Source: Bryum argenteum
Taxonomy: Eukaryota > Streptophyta > Bryopsida > Bryales > Bryaceae
Assembly (NCBI GenBank): GCA_037043015.1
Contig: CM073321.1
Span: 24,937,510-25,001,509 of the forward strand
Length of the DNA: 64,000 bases
Reading direction: 5' to 3'
The number at the start of each line of letters is the position of its first letter. Positions within the stretch are counted from its first letter, which is position 1. This document shows, piece by piece, positions 34,001-46,320 of this stretch. The notes beneath the pieces were generated by a model, which worked only from the letters and a program-made list of their open reading frames with translations, did no database searches and had not been told where the DNA came from. Position numbers and translations under genes: made by a program.

Positions 34001-36714
34001 TCCGCGTCTCCCCTTCCCCCTCCTCCTCTTGCCTCACCCTAAAACTCCCCGTTTGCACAACTTCGAACACTTCCTCGCCTTGCATACCTGCATTTTCAAA
34101 AGTTCTATATTTAGCCTCTTTGGTCCACGTGGCGTCTAAATAAGGACAGGGAATGTTCTGACAAGGGAATGTCGGGAATGTCTTTTCGTCATAAACGGGA
34201 ATGTTTTATGACAAAGATACTATCGGCTTTAAATAAACCTATAATAAGGGACTCTTTGCAAGAGGAGGGGAGGCCAACAAATCTCCAATCCAATTCACGC
34301 ACTTTTTGAGTTATGTTGCCCAATTAGCTTTAATTGAACAATACATTTAACAACCAATTTAGTGGGGCCAATTTTCCGAGTCGTGAAGTCCTTTGGAGTT
34401 GAAGCCCATGTCTAGAAGGAGAGCCAAGGCCATGGGGCCAATTCTTATTATTAACTAGAGTCCATGTTTTTTTTTTGTACACATTTATTTTTTATTTTTT
34501 ATTTTTGGAATTATTCTTCCCTAACACCTTAACAACCATGGCCACCATTTCGTCTTTTATATCACGGCCAAAAAATGTTTTCATATTCAATTTCAAATGT
34601 AATGATCTCGCATCTAGTGATGATCCAACGGTTGAAGATTTCACACTACTACATATGGTAGTTTACTCAAGATCCTATGGTTGAAATTATAAAGTATATC
34701 CAAAAATATTGGACATAGCCCCTTTGTAGTGAAACCACCTATTCTCGTACACTTAAGGAAAATTGAGGGAATCTATATACTTGGTGTGAGAAAGGAGTGG
34801 GTTACTATTTTTCACGGATAGGAAATAGAAAAAGACAAGCTAACCCTATTTATGTGCTTTTTAAAGCACACACAAAGAAATACAAATTTTATAGGGAGAA
34901 GCCTAAAGGCGGGCACCCTAAATATGTACGCATAATGTAAATGCAAGGGAGGTGAGATCTTTATAAAGTCAAGAATCTTTGCCTCGCGCCTTTAGGTGCT
35001 TTCATCATAGTTCATAGTGGTGAGTGCTAGTATTGCAAGCTCCGTCCCCCGATTCACATTCATTTCTTCTATCTCCCAACTTTTGTCAAAATTTATCCAT
35101 TCTCACTAGGAGATTTTGCCATGTCTTGGCCCCCATTCATGACTTGCCCCGTGCTGTGTACCCTGAGGTGGCCCTAAATCCCCTCTGATTACATTCCATA
35201 AATTTTACCTAGTCCTTGGTGAGAGTATATTGATGTCTCACATTGGAGAGATCCAAGTATATATGAAATGTAGGTGATCATGTGTGAGCATTTACTTTTC
35301 ATAACTTTGGTCTTACTGAGTTTGTCAATATTTAGACTTTCTATTTGGGCCTTAACATTTCCACATTGTATGGTCTATATTAATTGATGGGTATTTGGAA
35401 ATTACTCCGTCGTTGTGTATTCTGATTAGTAATACTTAATATAAAAAATATGGTGCATAAACAATTAATTCTATTATTCGCTATTTTTTGTTTGACAACC
35501 TTCAACTAACCTAGGAGAATATATATAATCTAGTACATATGATTAATTGTAGCATTATTCTTATTGTATGGATTTGAATAGTTACTTATTCCCCTCTTAC
35601 AAAGGTAATTGAAATAAGTTTTCATTGTTACTATTTTTGCAATCATAAAATAAGAGAAATAAATAGGAGACAAATAAATTTTAAAAAATATCCCACCCTA
35701 TAAGTGTTTAACATATGGCAATAATGGCATCAACTTCTAAATTTTTAAGCATATTTGATATTGTACAAGTATAGTACATTAGTACTAGGATTAGATGTTA
35801 TATCAAATTGATTATTCGTATACTATGATTGATTGATTTGGGAATAGAATATTTTCAAGAGCCATCACTTCTTCATTTCTTGTATGTAATGGATACATTC
35901 TCTTGTGGATAAACTTTAAGTTCTTGGTTAAAGATGTATGAATTACTATGTAGGCCTCTAGGGTATAGGGTTTAGGGTTTAGGGTTTATGGTCTTGAGGA
36001 TTTGGGGTGGATTTCATTTTAATCCTAGTTTTTGTGTTGCAAAGCTTTGCAAACACAATTGTGTGTGGATGTAAAATAATGGATTATTGTATGTATGGTG
36101 TAGTTCTCAATTATATTTTACATGGATACAAGTTGCACTTCTCTACATCGCATAGTTAATGTGTGCAAAATAATCTATTTTGTATTTATCATTTTTGATT
36201 GAAGATGTTATTGACATGGAATAAATCACACATTTATTGCAAAGAATATATAGGTACAATATTAAACATCAACATACGAATTATGATTCCAGAGTCTTCA
36301 ATCTCATAGCCTATTTTAAACCAATATTGGAATAGAGTTACTATTGTAGGTCATGTGGCTCGAGTTTAATTCATAGAGCCTCATAGATCATAACGTATGA
36401 AATCTTGAAGTAGTGTGCATGCGAAACATCTTTGAATTCGTGAAGATCTATACTTTTATGGAGTTCACTCGAAATGGTTATGAACTTAAAATTTAAAGTT
36501 CAAATGTATCCGTGAAAAAAGAATACTTAGCATTTCAGAAATCAACATAGGATTCCCTTTTCATTGTGTAGTAATTACTGAAAATCGAGTAACAGAAATC
36601 TTTGAGAAATAAAAAAGGATCCTATGCAATTTTATCTTATTTTAGTTATATATTTCAGGAAAAAAAATTTTTTAAAAAAATAAAAAAAAAAAAAAAAAAA
36701 AAAAAAAGCATCTG
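34001..36714. repeat. Long direct repeat, copy 1, AT-rich, no gene
   Basis: Shares ordered, diverged blocks with 36840-38690: CCGTTTGCACAACTTCG, CCACGTGGCGTCTAAATA, TGGGGCCAATTCTTATTAT, CTAGTGATGATCCAACGGTT, ATTTCAGAAATCAACATAGGAT and AAATAAAAAAGGATCCTATGC. Copy 1 is longer. It contains a short TTTAGGG run at 35966-35988. No coding region recognised. Confidence 0.82.
35966..35988 (+). repeat. Short TTTAGGG telomere-type run (about three units)
   Basis: TAGGGTTTAGGG then TTTAGGGTTT. Matches the common plant telomere unit, but only about three copies, so it is an interstitial motif or chance. Confidence 0.7.
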
Positions 36715-36850
36715 CGGCCCCCATTTCGGTTGGCCGCCATGGGCGAAGCGTGCGCGCCGGCGCCGGCGTCGGCGGCGGCCGGCGGCGGCGCCCGCCGACC
36801 GGCTGCAGACCGACCACGTCCCCGGGCGACGGTCGGTCGCTCCTTCGCGT
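36715..36850. promoter_or_regulatory. GC-rich block 3 (orphan)
   Basis: GGCGCCGGCGTCGGCGG and GACGGTCGGTCGC motifs, as in the other blocks, followed by the second copy of the duplicated segment. It is preceded by a 30-base A-run. No gene start lies beside it on either strand, so it is probably a duplicated leftover of block 2. Confidence 0.5.
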
Positions 36851-38545
36851 CCCCCCTCCCCCTCCTCCTCTTGCCTCTCCCCAAACTCCCGTTTGCACAA
36901 CTTCGATCACTTCCTCGCCTTGCATACCGCATTTTCAAAAGTACTATATTTAGTCTTTATGATCCACGTGGCGTCTAAATATGGACAGGAATTTTTCGAC
37001 AAGAGAATGTCGGGAATATCTCTTTGTCCCACGCGAGAATGTTTTATGACAAAGATACTCTTGGCTTTAAATATATCCATAGTAATGGACTTTCTTCAAG
37101 GGGAGTTAAGGCGAGCAAATCTCCACGCCAATACACTCACTTTTTGAGTTGTTGTGCCCAATTGGCTCGAATCGAAGTAAACATTTAACAATCAGTATAG
37201 TGTGGTCAATTTTCTCATTTGTGAAGGCATTAAGAGTTCATGCCCTTGTTTATAAGGAAAGCAAAGGCAATGGGGCCAATTCTTATTATAAGTTAAAGAC
37301 CATGCTTTTGATTGTACACCTTAATTTATTATTGTTAAAATATTCCTTCTTAACCCCTAAAGATCCATGGACACCAAAGTGGAGGTTTCCTATTTCGGGC
37401 AGCTTATATGAAGAGGTCAAAAGTAATAATTTTTTATTAAATTTTTTCTAGGTGGTCCTTACACCGCAAAGTGCATGTGGTAAAATTTGCATATCCAAAT
37501 TCCAAATTTACAACCTACATCTATAATATTTACGTTTGAAGTCCATTAAGGGTAGTTAAATTTAGTCTTTGTTTGAAATTCTTTTTGGAAATATGTTCAT
37601 GAACAATTTACTACTTGATTCCAAAGTGACCCAAGTCAAAATGTTTGTCTATTTCACAAGGGTACCGTTGAGAGATTACAAAAATAATCTTCACAATTTC
37701 TAGTAATTTCCGATATAAGTCATATAACTCTTTCTTCGATTGATTGTTTTGAAAATATAAAATTTTAAATAGGCATCTCTTCTTCATTTAGAGTATCTAG
37801 TGGATAAAATCACTCGTGGATAGGATTTGTGGTTTATGCTTTAGGATGTATGAATAACTCTTTAGGATGAGTTCCAAAATAAGTGTCCTACATTAAGATT
37901 AGGATACTCCAATTGACATTCTCAACCATGCAATATTGGAATAGAGTTACTGTTGTAGGTCATGTGGTTAAAAGTTAGATTCATGAAGCCAATGGTCAAT
38001 TAAATTACAAAAAGAAAATAGAGAAGAAAGATATTGATTCGAAACCAAATGAATGCCTTATGTTTGAAACATCTATGAATTTGTGAAGATTTACACTTTA
38101 AAGAGTCCACTCAAAATGGTTATGAACTTAAAATTTAGAGTTAACCCCTAAACGACCACGGCCACCGATTCGGCGTTTACAGTGAAGGAAAAAATAATTT
38201 ACAGTCAACTTCAAACGTTATGATCTCACATCTAGTGATGATCCAACGGTTAAAAATATTCACAGTACTACCGATGGTAGTCTACTTCAAGATCCTACGG
38301 TTGGAATTATCAATAATTTCCAAAAATATTGGACGTACCCCCATTAGTACATAGTGGTCGTCATTTGGGATTTCAAGCTCCGAAACATTGTGGATTTTTA
38401 GGGGTTAAGATGTATCCGTGAGAAATAATATATTGCATTTCAGAAATCAACATAGGATTACTTTTTTGGTGTGTAATAATCTTTGAGAATCAAATAACAA
38501 AAAACTTTGCGAAATAAAAAAGGATCCTATGCTATGTAAGATCTA

Positions 38546-38634
<89 letters not shown>

Positions 38635-38690
38635 TTATTTATTTATTTATTTATTTATTTTATTTTTAAAAAAATTGAAAAAAATTGAAA
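36840..38690. repeat. Long direct repeat, copy 2, AT-rich, no gene
   Basis: Second, shorter copy of the 34001-36714 segment with the same landmarks in the same order. It shows that the middle of the hAT element was duplicated in tandem, offset about 2.8 kb at the left end and less towards the right because of deletions. Confidence 0.82.
38552..38662. repeat. (TA)n then (TTTA)n microsatellite
   Basis: About 80 bases of uninterrupted TA followed by about 30 bases of TTTA units, at the right end of the duplicated segment and directly before GC-rich block 4. Likely unstable in length; assembly here may be inexact. Confidence 0.97.
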
Positions 38691-38699
38691 AAAAAAAAC

Positions 38700-38920
38700 G
38701 TGGCGCCCACATCGGTCGGCCGCGTTGGTCGACCAAGCATCGGCGGCCCCACGATTAGCCGGCCACATTGGTCGGCAATGACGCCACGATCGGTCGGCCG
38801 GATCGACCGCCCCACGATCGTCGGCCGGACCGCCGCCAAGATCGGTCGCGGCCGTGATTGGCCGAGCCACCGGTCCGTGCGGCCGGTCCCTAGGGTTGGG
38901 AAGGAGAGGGGATAAAAGGG
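38700..38920 (+). promoter_or_regulatory. CGGTCGG-rich block 4 with TATA box, upstream of RING gene
   Basis: GATCGGTCGGCCGG-type motifs run to about 38890, then GATAAAAGG at 38911-38919 and a pyrimidine-rich leader before ATG 39114. Same layout as blocks 1, 2 and 5. Confidence 0.6.
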
Positions 38921-39113
38921 CTTTGGGGCCTCATTTCCCCTCACTTCTCCTTGTACTCATCCATCTCAATCGAAGCCGCAACCGTAAGCATTAGCTTCTC
39001 GTGTGCTGCATTTGTGGTGGCGGGGGGAAGTCAGCGTGATACTTGCGGCTGCTGCATCGAATTTTTGCATACTTGGGATATCTTCGGGGTATTTTAAATA
39101 CTCCCTACTCTTC

Positions 39114-42100
39114 ATGGCGACGGATATTGATAACACGAACATGGAAGGCGATTTTGAGCAGGACCTTGAGGTCACTGCGACGAGAAAAACACAAACGCAG
39201 ATTGGATTGGTGGGGACCGAGTTGGTTTTACATGAGACACCGTCAAAGAGAGTGAAACCAAAAGGAGCAAGACATGAGTTGCACTACGACATCTTGGATA
39301 ATGAGGCCATCAAAGTGAGATCGGTTGGGCCAATGAAACGGAGGAATATTGGAGAATGGCAACGTGCAAGAAATATGTGAAGATGTATCGCATTGGGAAA
39401 CTTTGGCCTCGAGAATGTCACAAAGTTAATACCAATAATTTTACTTGCAACCCTCAAACATGCAAGGATGATCACTTCCTTCATCGTGCTGAAGAAGTGT
39501 GGGTGGCATTGTTTGGAACTCGTCCCAAGAGCAAGGGTTATTTTTCCTATACGCTCTTGAGCATGGTGTATGCTGAGCTCATAATGAAGCGCAAGGTGAA
39601 CTGGAGCACATTCACGGCGAGTAGTGCATATCCTCTTCGAATCGGGAGAAATCAAAAGGATATCCCTGATAGGTTTGATCCAGAATCAAACTCTACAAAG
39701 GCCTTATTGCAGTACTTGAGGAGGAAAACTCATGAGACGGCGGAGAAGAAATCTCCTCCAACAACCACGACACATCAGGAGGATGGAAGGAATATGGTTC
39801 CTACGGATGCCCCAATCGTAGAACCAACTATAACTGATAGGCTCGAAGGTGCAAACGTAGTTGAAGAACCTCGTGTAACCCCGGTACCAACATCAGAGGA
39901 GGCAGGGCCAAGTGTAACCCCAGTACCAACATCAGAGGAGGCAGGGCCAAGTGAACGACGAGAAACCAGATCACCTACAGATGCCGTAGATGTCATTCAT
40001 ACGGAAAGTAGTATGGTGGAAAATTTCTTGGACTATCTGCATACGGTACCGAGCAATAAGAGATTGGTGGAGTGGTTGAAAACCGCAGAAATGATGGCTG
40101 ATTGGTGCAATAAGGTAGATAAAGACGAAGGTTTGTTAGGGGAGGTTAGGCATAAAGCCTCAGGCGGTTCAATAGTTGCTGTAGGCGTCGACTTCAAAGA
40201 GGTGTCAGAAAGACTTGCTACTATATCTCCCAGTTTAGTATCAATGAGTCACGCTTTGGCAACGATGTTGTCTGGCATTATACAAGCTGCGGTGAATTAT
40301 GAGGCAATCATAGATCGATTCCACCCTCTCTTGAATGAGCGAGCGAAGAATGAGCTAATCATTGAGAAAGCTGCTGAAACAACACCAAATTACGCAACGT
40401 CTCCTTGACGAGTTTTACAAGGAATTGCGGTTGTTTGGCCAAGGTCTGCTAAGCGAGTATGTGGCAAAGTACGAAGAAGCAATGCGCCAAAGGCGCGGCG
40501 GTAGAAGACTTAGAAGATAACCGATATAAGTATTTCAACTTATTTCCACCACAGGATGACACTCAGGGGGCTTCATGTAGTTATGTTGTTCCAGAATGTG
40601 ATGCGGGTGGTAAAGACGATGGTAAAGAGGATGGTGAAAAGGATGGTAATAAAGATAAGGGGAAGACCATTATCGGGACTTCTGATAGTCTTTTTCTTTC
40701 ACAAATTGATGGGGGTGGTAAAGAGGATGGTGAAGAAGAGAAGAGAAAGACGTATATCAGGGATTTATCTCCTCTCAAAGAGGTTGGTGAAGAGGATGGT
40801 AAAGAAGATAAGGGAAAAACCATTATCGAACTAGACGATGATGACGATGATGAACTTCCGGAGGAATTGAAGTTAAGATCACAAAAGGAGGTAGATGATG
40901 GACAGATTGAGCGACAACGAGCATGGGCGATGAAGTTTGTGGTGTGAAGAAGGAGAGAGATGTTACAGTTGCGAAATTGGAGGAGGAAGCAAAAGCATGC
41001 TCAATGAAGTTGGAGGCTACAAGTAAAGAGAGAGATGAGGCAGTCGCTGAATTGGAGGCATTACGGAAAACCTTCAAAACGGTAGATTCTACAGAGGCAG
41101 CAATCCACCTTCACCTACGCATACTACCATGGTTGGGATGGGTTCATCGACTTCAAGATAAGAGGAGCTTGGTTTCGAGAGCAAAAGAAGATCTGAAATC
41201 GATTGCATCTACATCAAAGGAATCACGTGAAGTTGTAGATGCTTCATTGGAGAAGTTCGTTACGAACAGATCGAAAAAACGATATGACCCCATAGAGGTC
41301 ACTTTTTGGGGGGATATTGAAGAGATGATGGAGCGTACAAACTACTCTAAGATGGGACGAAACAATGATGTTGATTGGACTATGGAGATAGAGGAAGGAT
41401 GGGCGCCGTATAGTAGATTCTCATCGCACCTCCAAGAGTCAGCTCGCATAGTAATCAACACATGCGACCCTCCTCCCGCAATACTTAAAGACAAATGTGC
41501 GGTGTGCCTACATAATTTTGGTCCGGAGGGTGCATACACGTTAGGCCAATGTGGCCATAACTTTCATGTTACTTGCATATGCCGATATGCGATGACAAAA
41601 TCGGTATGTCCAGTATGTCGCTCCCCATTTAGCACGAGATTCTACGAGATGATGGGCATTCGAGATCTTATGCCACCAGGGCACGAGTTCAACCGATGGA
41701 ATCTTCCATTGGATCAATACCCGAAGAAATTTCTAAACTACTCTGATTGGGGAAATGCTCTTACCTGGAGTACATCCGAATCAAAACACCAACTAGCCAT
41801 TCAATTTGGTGGGGATCATGATCAGTTATTTTGGATGACACGAGATTACGAAATAGAGATCAGGGCGAGGAATATTGAAGGTGATGAGCAACGAGAGTTG
41901 TTTTGTCGTAATTTCGGAGGGCATTGGAGCGTCAAACACAACCGTTTCTTTCGATTTCCTCCAAAGAAAGTGGAAAAGGGAGAAGATGGTTCGTGGCACG
42001 AAATAAGCGATTCAACAGGCTTTGGTGAGGAGTACAAGAAGTACGATCATACTCCAATTGGAAGAGCTCTGGTACTCGCGAAATTGGAGGAGGCCGCAAT

Positions 42101-42518
42101 ATACCGGATTTCGATACCGGAAAATTCTTTTGAAGATGTGGAGGTCTCTTATTGGGATGCGGTGAAGAAGTTTGATACGCGTATCGATGACGCCATTACA
42201 TTTTGGAGAGAATGTCTTTTAAACCCAAAAGACACACAACTTCTATTATTGGATGAGTTTGAAGGTGTTGTACAGGATGTCATTGCAAAGATCGAGAAGG
42301 CCATGGAAATCTTAAGTAACAAACAAGTGGATCCGAGCAAAAAGCGGAAGAGGCAATCGGGCGACGATGGGGAGGATAGTTGGCAGGCAGGTATGAGAGG
42401 CGAAATCGCAGCGGTGGATCGAGAGTATGAAGAGGGCGGTCGAATTGCCCGTCCAAGTCAAAGACCGCGTACTCGCAGTGTAGCTCAGATTGGCCAATCG
42501 GATGGATCTTCAGTTTGA
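39114..42518 (+). pseudogene. RING-H2 gene with CKKYVKMY domain, copy 2 (frame-broken)
   Basis: The start at 39114 reads MATDIDNTNMEGDFEQD. Domains in order: 'TCKKYVKMYRIGKLWPR' (about 39357) with 'CKDDHFLHRAEEV' and 'LSMVYAELIMKRKVNW', homologous to 32.3-33.6 kb; a duplicated 'VTPVPTSEEAGPS' linker; an acidic/lysine repeat (GKEDGE.. then a D-run, 40.6-40.86 kb); a coiled coil (about 40.93-41.07 kb); and a RING-H2 finger C-x2-C-x14-C-x-H-x2-H-x2-C-x10-C-x2-C (CAVCLHNF..CGHNFHVTC..CPVC, 41.49-41.62 kb). A conserved-looking C-terminal part with 'MPPGHEFNRWNLPLDQ' and 'REFCRNFGGHW'-like residues follows. RING-H2 proteins are commonly ubiquitin E3 ligases; substrate unknown. The last 531-codon frame (40923-42518) is clean. 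Frame changes occur near 39.3, 40.38, 40.49 and 40.94 kb, unless some are introns. Confidence 0.68.
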
Positions 42519-42891
42519 AGTTAGAACAGATGTTGGACCTTAAGTTCCACATATATATATATATGCTTTTTTTAGATTGTATGGTTGTTGTTTTAAAATT
42601 GAGGAAAATGCCACCATTGATCCATGGGGCCTTATTTTTGAAGTAAAGGGTTACAATCTTTTTGATTTAATGTGCATTTCTTTTGTATGCTTGAGAGTGA
42701 AGACTATCGTACGACAAGTATGTAAAAATATATGTAATATTTTTCAAAACATTAAATGTAGTCATGTAAACAATAGAATCTCCAAATGCATTTGGAGTAT
42801 AACAATAAAGTACTGCAGTAAACTATAACTACAATTTCTATAATAAGTATAAGTCCTATGAACCTATACTACATAAAGATGCGAAATTCAA
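42519..42891. other. Convergent 3' ends, no gene
   Basis: Short AT-rich spacer between the end of the plus-strand RING gene and the end of the minus-strand transposase. Nothing else recognised. Confidence 0.6.
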
Positions 42892-45376
42892 CTACTCCTC
42901 AGGACCAGAAGATTGCTCATAATTGCTATCTCCCTTCACTTCAGCTCCACTAGATCCCGTAGGATCATATTCATAATCGCTTGGAACCTCCTCTTTGATC
43001 TTGGGTTTATTCTCTGGACATTGTATATTCCCATACTTATGCCAAGTATCAAATTCGGGGAGATTAACAGGGATCTTCGGCTTTTTAGGCGGAACAATTG
43101 GAACCGTTGCAGATTTCCGTTTATGCGACTTGGAAGTGCCAAGCATGTGCTGTAACCCCGTGGCAGTACGAAGAACATTGGCATTCTTTAAATACCTGCC
43201 CAACGGTACATCAGAGTCACTAGAGATGCTCCCATATTTGGCTCTTGAAAGGGATACTAAACCCTTAGACGATTTCTCCAAGGTTGTCGTAACCCTTGTA
43301 GTAGAGGGTTGAAATAAAGCGCGGGGAGTAGCACATTGATCAGATACTTGATCCTTACTACCGGATGCAATATTCTCCGCGACCGGATCAGAGCTCATAG
43401 TGCCCGCAGTTGTATTGCACGCAGTGGTCTTTGCATCTATCGCCTCCTTTTCCAACCGTAAACCAGTAGCGATAACAAGTACAACGTTATTTGATTTGTC
43501 CATGCCGCCTTGTGTCATTAACCGGGCTAACGGCTGCTCATCATCTAGATCATCCGCTGAAAGACCATGAGCGATAAAATCACCATTAGCATCATGAACA
43601 TTTGAAGCATCTTCATCATTTGAAGCGGGGAAGAAAGTCATATCATCATCTTCATCGCCAAATTCAAAAACATCATTGTCATCAGACTCTGATTCGTCCT
43701 CGACAGCTTCCTCATCATTCTCATGTACTTGGTCTTCCTCTAAATCCAAGTTCTCTCTATACCACCGCCCATCATCACTCAACTTATCATTCGCGAGCAA
43801 TTTCGAGTTGGAATATATGTAGACCAAGTCATCAGCTCTGCCCGGTAGTAACCGATTCTGTTTCTTGTCGTGAACATAAGAGTAGCTACTCCAGTTGCGT
43901 TCGCAAGCTGACGAGGACACGGATGCGTGCTAGTATTCGCTTTGCAATTGGAGAGAGGAGCTTAGCACAAGCACCTTCAAACTCCCACCATGCATGTGGA
44001 GCTAGTTTTTGAGTATTAGGCTCCAGCATGTCATGGAATGGTGGACCCCTTACTCGAAACGCAAGAAATTCACTCACCACGTCAGCGTAATCCTCCGCGG
44101 GACATAATTTTTGTAAAACACGCTTGCAAGCTATTGTAAGATCGGGATCGTCAGCTAACTCTTGGTCGTGTAGTAAATAAGGATTTAAAAGTGCAGCCGC
44201 GCCATGTAAATCCGTTGTCATGAGCCGTTTCCGATGGTAAAACTCCTCTTTTGTGGTGGCCACCTCAAGTGGTTCCAATGAGATGGGCGGTGCGTGCAAA
44301 GTATGGACATGTCTCTCAAGATCACGCATGATATGCCATGCCTTGCCCGTACTAGGAGCCTTGCCGTCGAATTCTCTCAGAGCGTACACCACGGGGGCAA
44401 CCATATCCCGTAGTCTTTTGCATTGCTTCCAAAACTCATCGCTCAACACCACCTTCTTGACCTTTCGTGAGAATATAAGCTTATCTCTAGCAGATACCGT
44501 CTTCTTCGAGGCATAGGCTGTGAACAGAGGGTCGACAACAACTTGCTCCAATGATTCCTTGACCTCCAACAAGCGATCTATCATTATGAATTGACTAGCA
44601 AATCTTGTTTTCCCAGGCATCAGTAGGCTGAATTTTGCCTCGTGTTTACGAAACACAGCTAAGGGCATTTGTCGCCTCTTGATAAACTTGACCATTTTCT
44701 TCGCCATGACCAAAATATTCGCCATCCATCCAGCCTTTCCCCAATCCTCCAACAACAAGTCCATTGCATGTGTCGCACACCCTTGCATGAAAATGTGCGG
44801 ATATTTCTCAAGGACTATTCTTGAGGCATTGAGCATTACAGAAGCATTGTCTGTGCATACTTGAACAATGTTCTCTAGTCCAACTTGTTCTATGTACTTC
44901 AACATGAGAGTTGACATGTACACCGCTGTTTTTTCTTGGCCAGTAGTATCGACAGCACCAAGAAAAAGCTCTCCGGCTTGAGTCACGAGCATCGCATTCA
45001 CCAAAGGGCGACTAGTCACAGATGACCATCCATCCATAGTCAAAGTTTCTCCAAACTTCCGAAGGCTCTCAGAGAGTCTACTATCTAGTTTCTTTTGTAA
45101 CTCCGTCTTTACTTCTCCTAACAACCTTGTCCGAATGTCATGGTAGGATGGTGGAGCATAGGATTTTTGAAATCCCGCAGTCTTCATCACGGCAGCTTTG
45201 AACGCATCATTGCGGGCTACTAAGAATGGTATATTTGCTTCGTAAAAAAATTTCGCCCAGAGTTTATCCAACTCCCGCCTATCCGCTTCTGCAAAAGTAG
45301 CTTCAATTGAAGATTGCTTCGTTTGCTTCATAGATCCAAACATCGGGCGAGTATCCCTTATTCCCCTCATATGCAT
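42892..45376 (-). pseudogene. hAT transposase (one frame break)
   Basis: The frame from 45376 to 43886 (about 496 codons) shows the DUF659-type N part and RNase H-like core: first Asp in 'TLTMDGWSS' (residue about 115), second Asp in 'VCTDNASVM' (about 176), then 'GCATHAMDLLLEDWGK' and 'GKTRFASQF'. The hAT dimerisation segment continues in another frame from about 43920: 'SSSACERNWSSYSYVHDKKQNRL', whose Glu is the third catalytic residue. Thus one frame change lies near 43.93 kb. A long acidic C-terminal extension ends at 42892. An N-terminal BED zinc finger is not evident. This protein would cut and rejoin the CAGGGATGTCA ends of the surrounding element. Confidence 0.9.
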
Positions 45377-45993
45377 GGAAGAAGCAAGAGGTTGACCCTA
45401 CCAAAAGATTTGTTGAATTCATGGGGGTGCCTAGCGAGGACCCTACACAAGAGTCACTCCGGGGGTTTTCGGGAATGTCATGTTTTGAAGCACTGAACGT
45501 CCGTGGATGGAGTGAGAGAACATTCACCGAGAAATAGTTCCAATTCTCCGTTATATGGAGGGAACTCCCACCACATCTTAAAAATAAGCGCCTAATTTCC
45601 CTAGGCGACTTTGGGCAAAGGACGAACTCGAATCCCTATGTCGGGGAATCTTCTCGTACCCATAATGACTCGAATTCCGACTCTTCTTCTTGAAAGAATT
45701 ACACGACATAGTGAAGATCGTAAGAAGGACCCATACGCTTTGCCTTCCTTCTCGATGTCTCTAAACCAAGGCTCATGTGGAGCAGGGCCCATTTTGATAA
45801 ATAGGACGCCTCAAAGTCTTAAACAATGGTGGGACCGTGACGGGGAAAAAAATGGCAAGAGTTCCTTACGGAAATCCTCACTTCCGAACTCAATACCTAC
45901 CAAGCAATGTACACATAAAGTGAATTATGTGGCTCAAAGCTCTTGGAAAGTGTTCAAAATTCGGAAGTGAAATGAGACTCAATGTCTCTTCTC
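45377..45993 (-). other. Transposase leader / degenerate N-terminus
   Basis: Between the TATA box and the main transposase frame. Several short minus-strand frames occur (one near 45792-45601, one near 45527-45303) that may be remnants of an N-terminal DNA-binding domain. I could not recognise the Cys/His pattern of a BED finger. Confidence 0.4.
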
Positions 45994-46260
45994 TTATATA
46001 CCATCCAACTCCGAATATGACCGTTGCAATTTGAAGTTGAAATGCTCCTAAACCGTTGGATGCTCAAAAGGGCCATCTGGCCATTGGCGGTCGCCCGAAT
46101 CACGGGGCGGTCGCGATGGCCGACGGTCGGTCGCCTGGGCCGACGGCCGGACCGACGGCCGGTCGCTCGGGCCGACGGCCGGACCCAAGGCCGGTCACCC
46201 GCGGCCGACGGCCGGTCGCCCTGGCCGACGGAGAGGTCGGGGACCGGTCGACGGGGTCGT
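45994..46260 (-). promoter_or_regulatory. CGGTCGG-rich block 5 with TATA box, upstream of hAT transposase
   Basis: GACGGCCGGTCGC-type repeats (about 46075-46260) sit upstream of TATATAAGAG on the minus strand (46000-45994). Together with blocks 1, 2 and 4 this gives a matching upstream module for the four genes of the element. Confidence 0.6.
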
Positions 46261-46320
46261 TCGACCAATGAACGCACCCCGTTGGTCATTTACCCTTAGT
46301 AAAACGACCAGATTTTCTAA

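Noticed and set aside
35966-35988. Telomere or chromosome fusion site
   Set aside because: Only about three TTTAGGG units inside a transposon; too short to mean a fusion.
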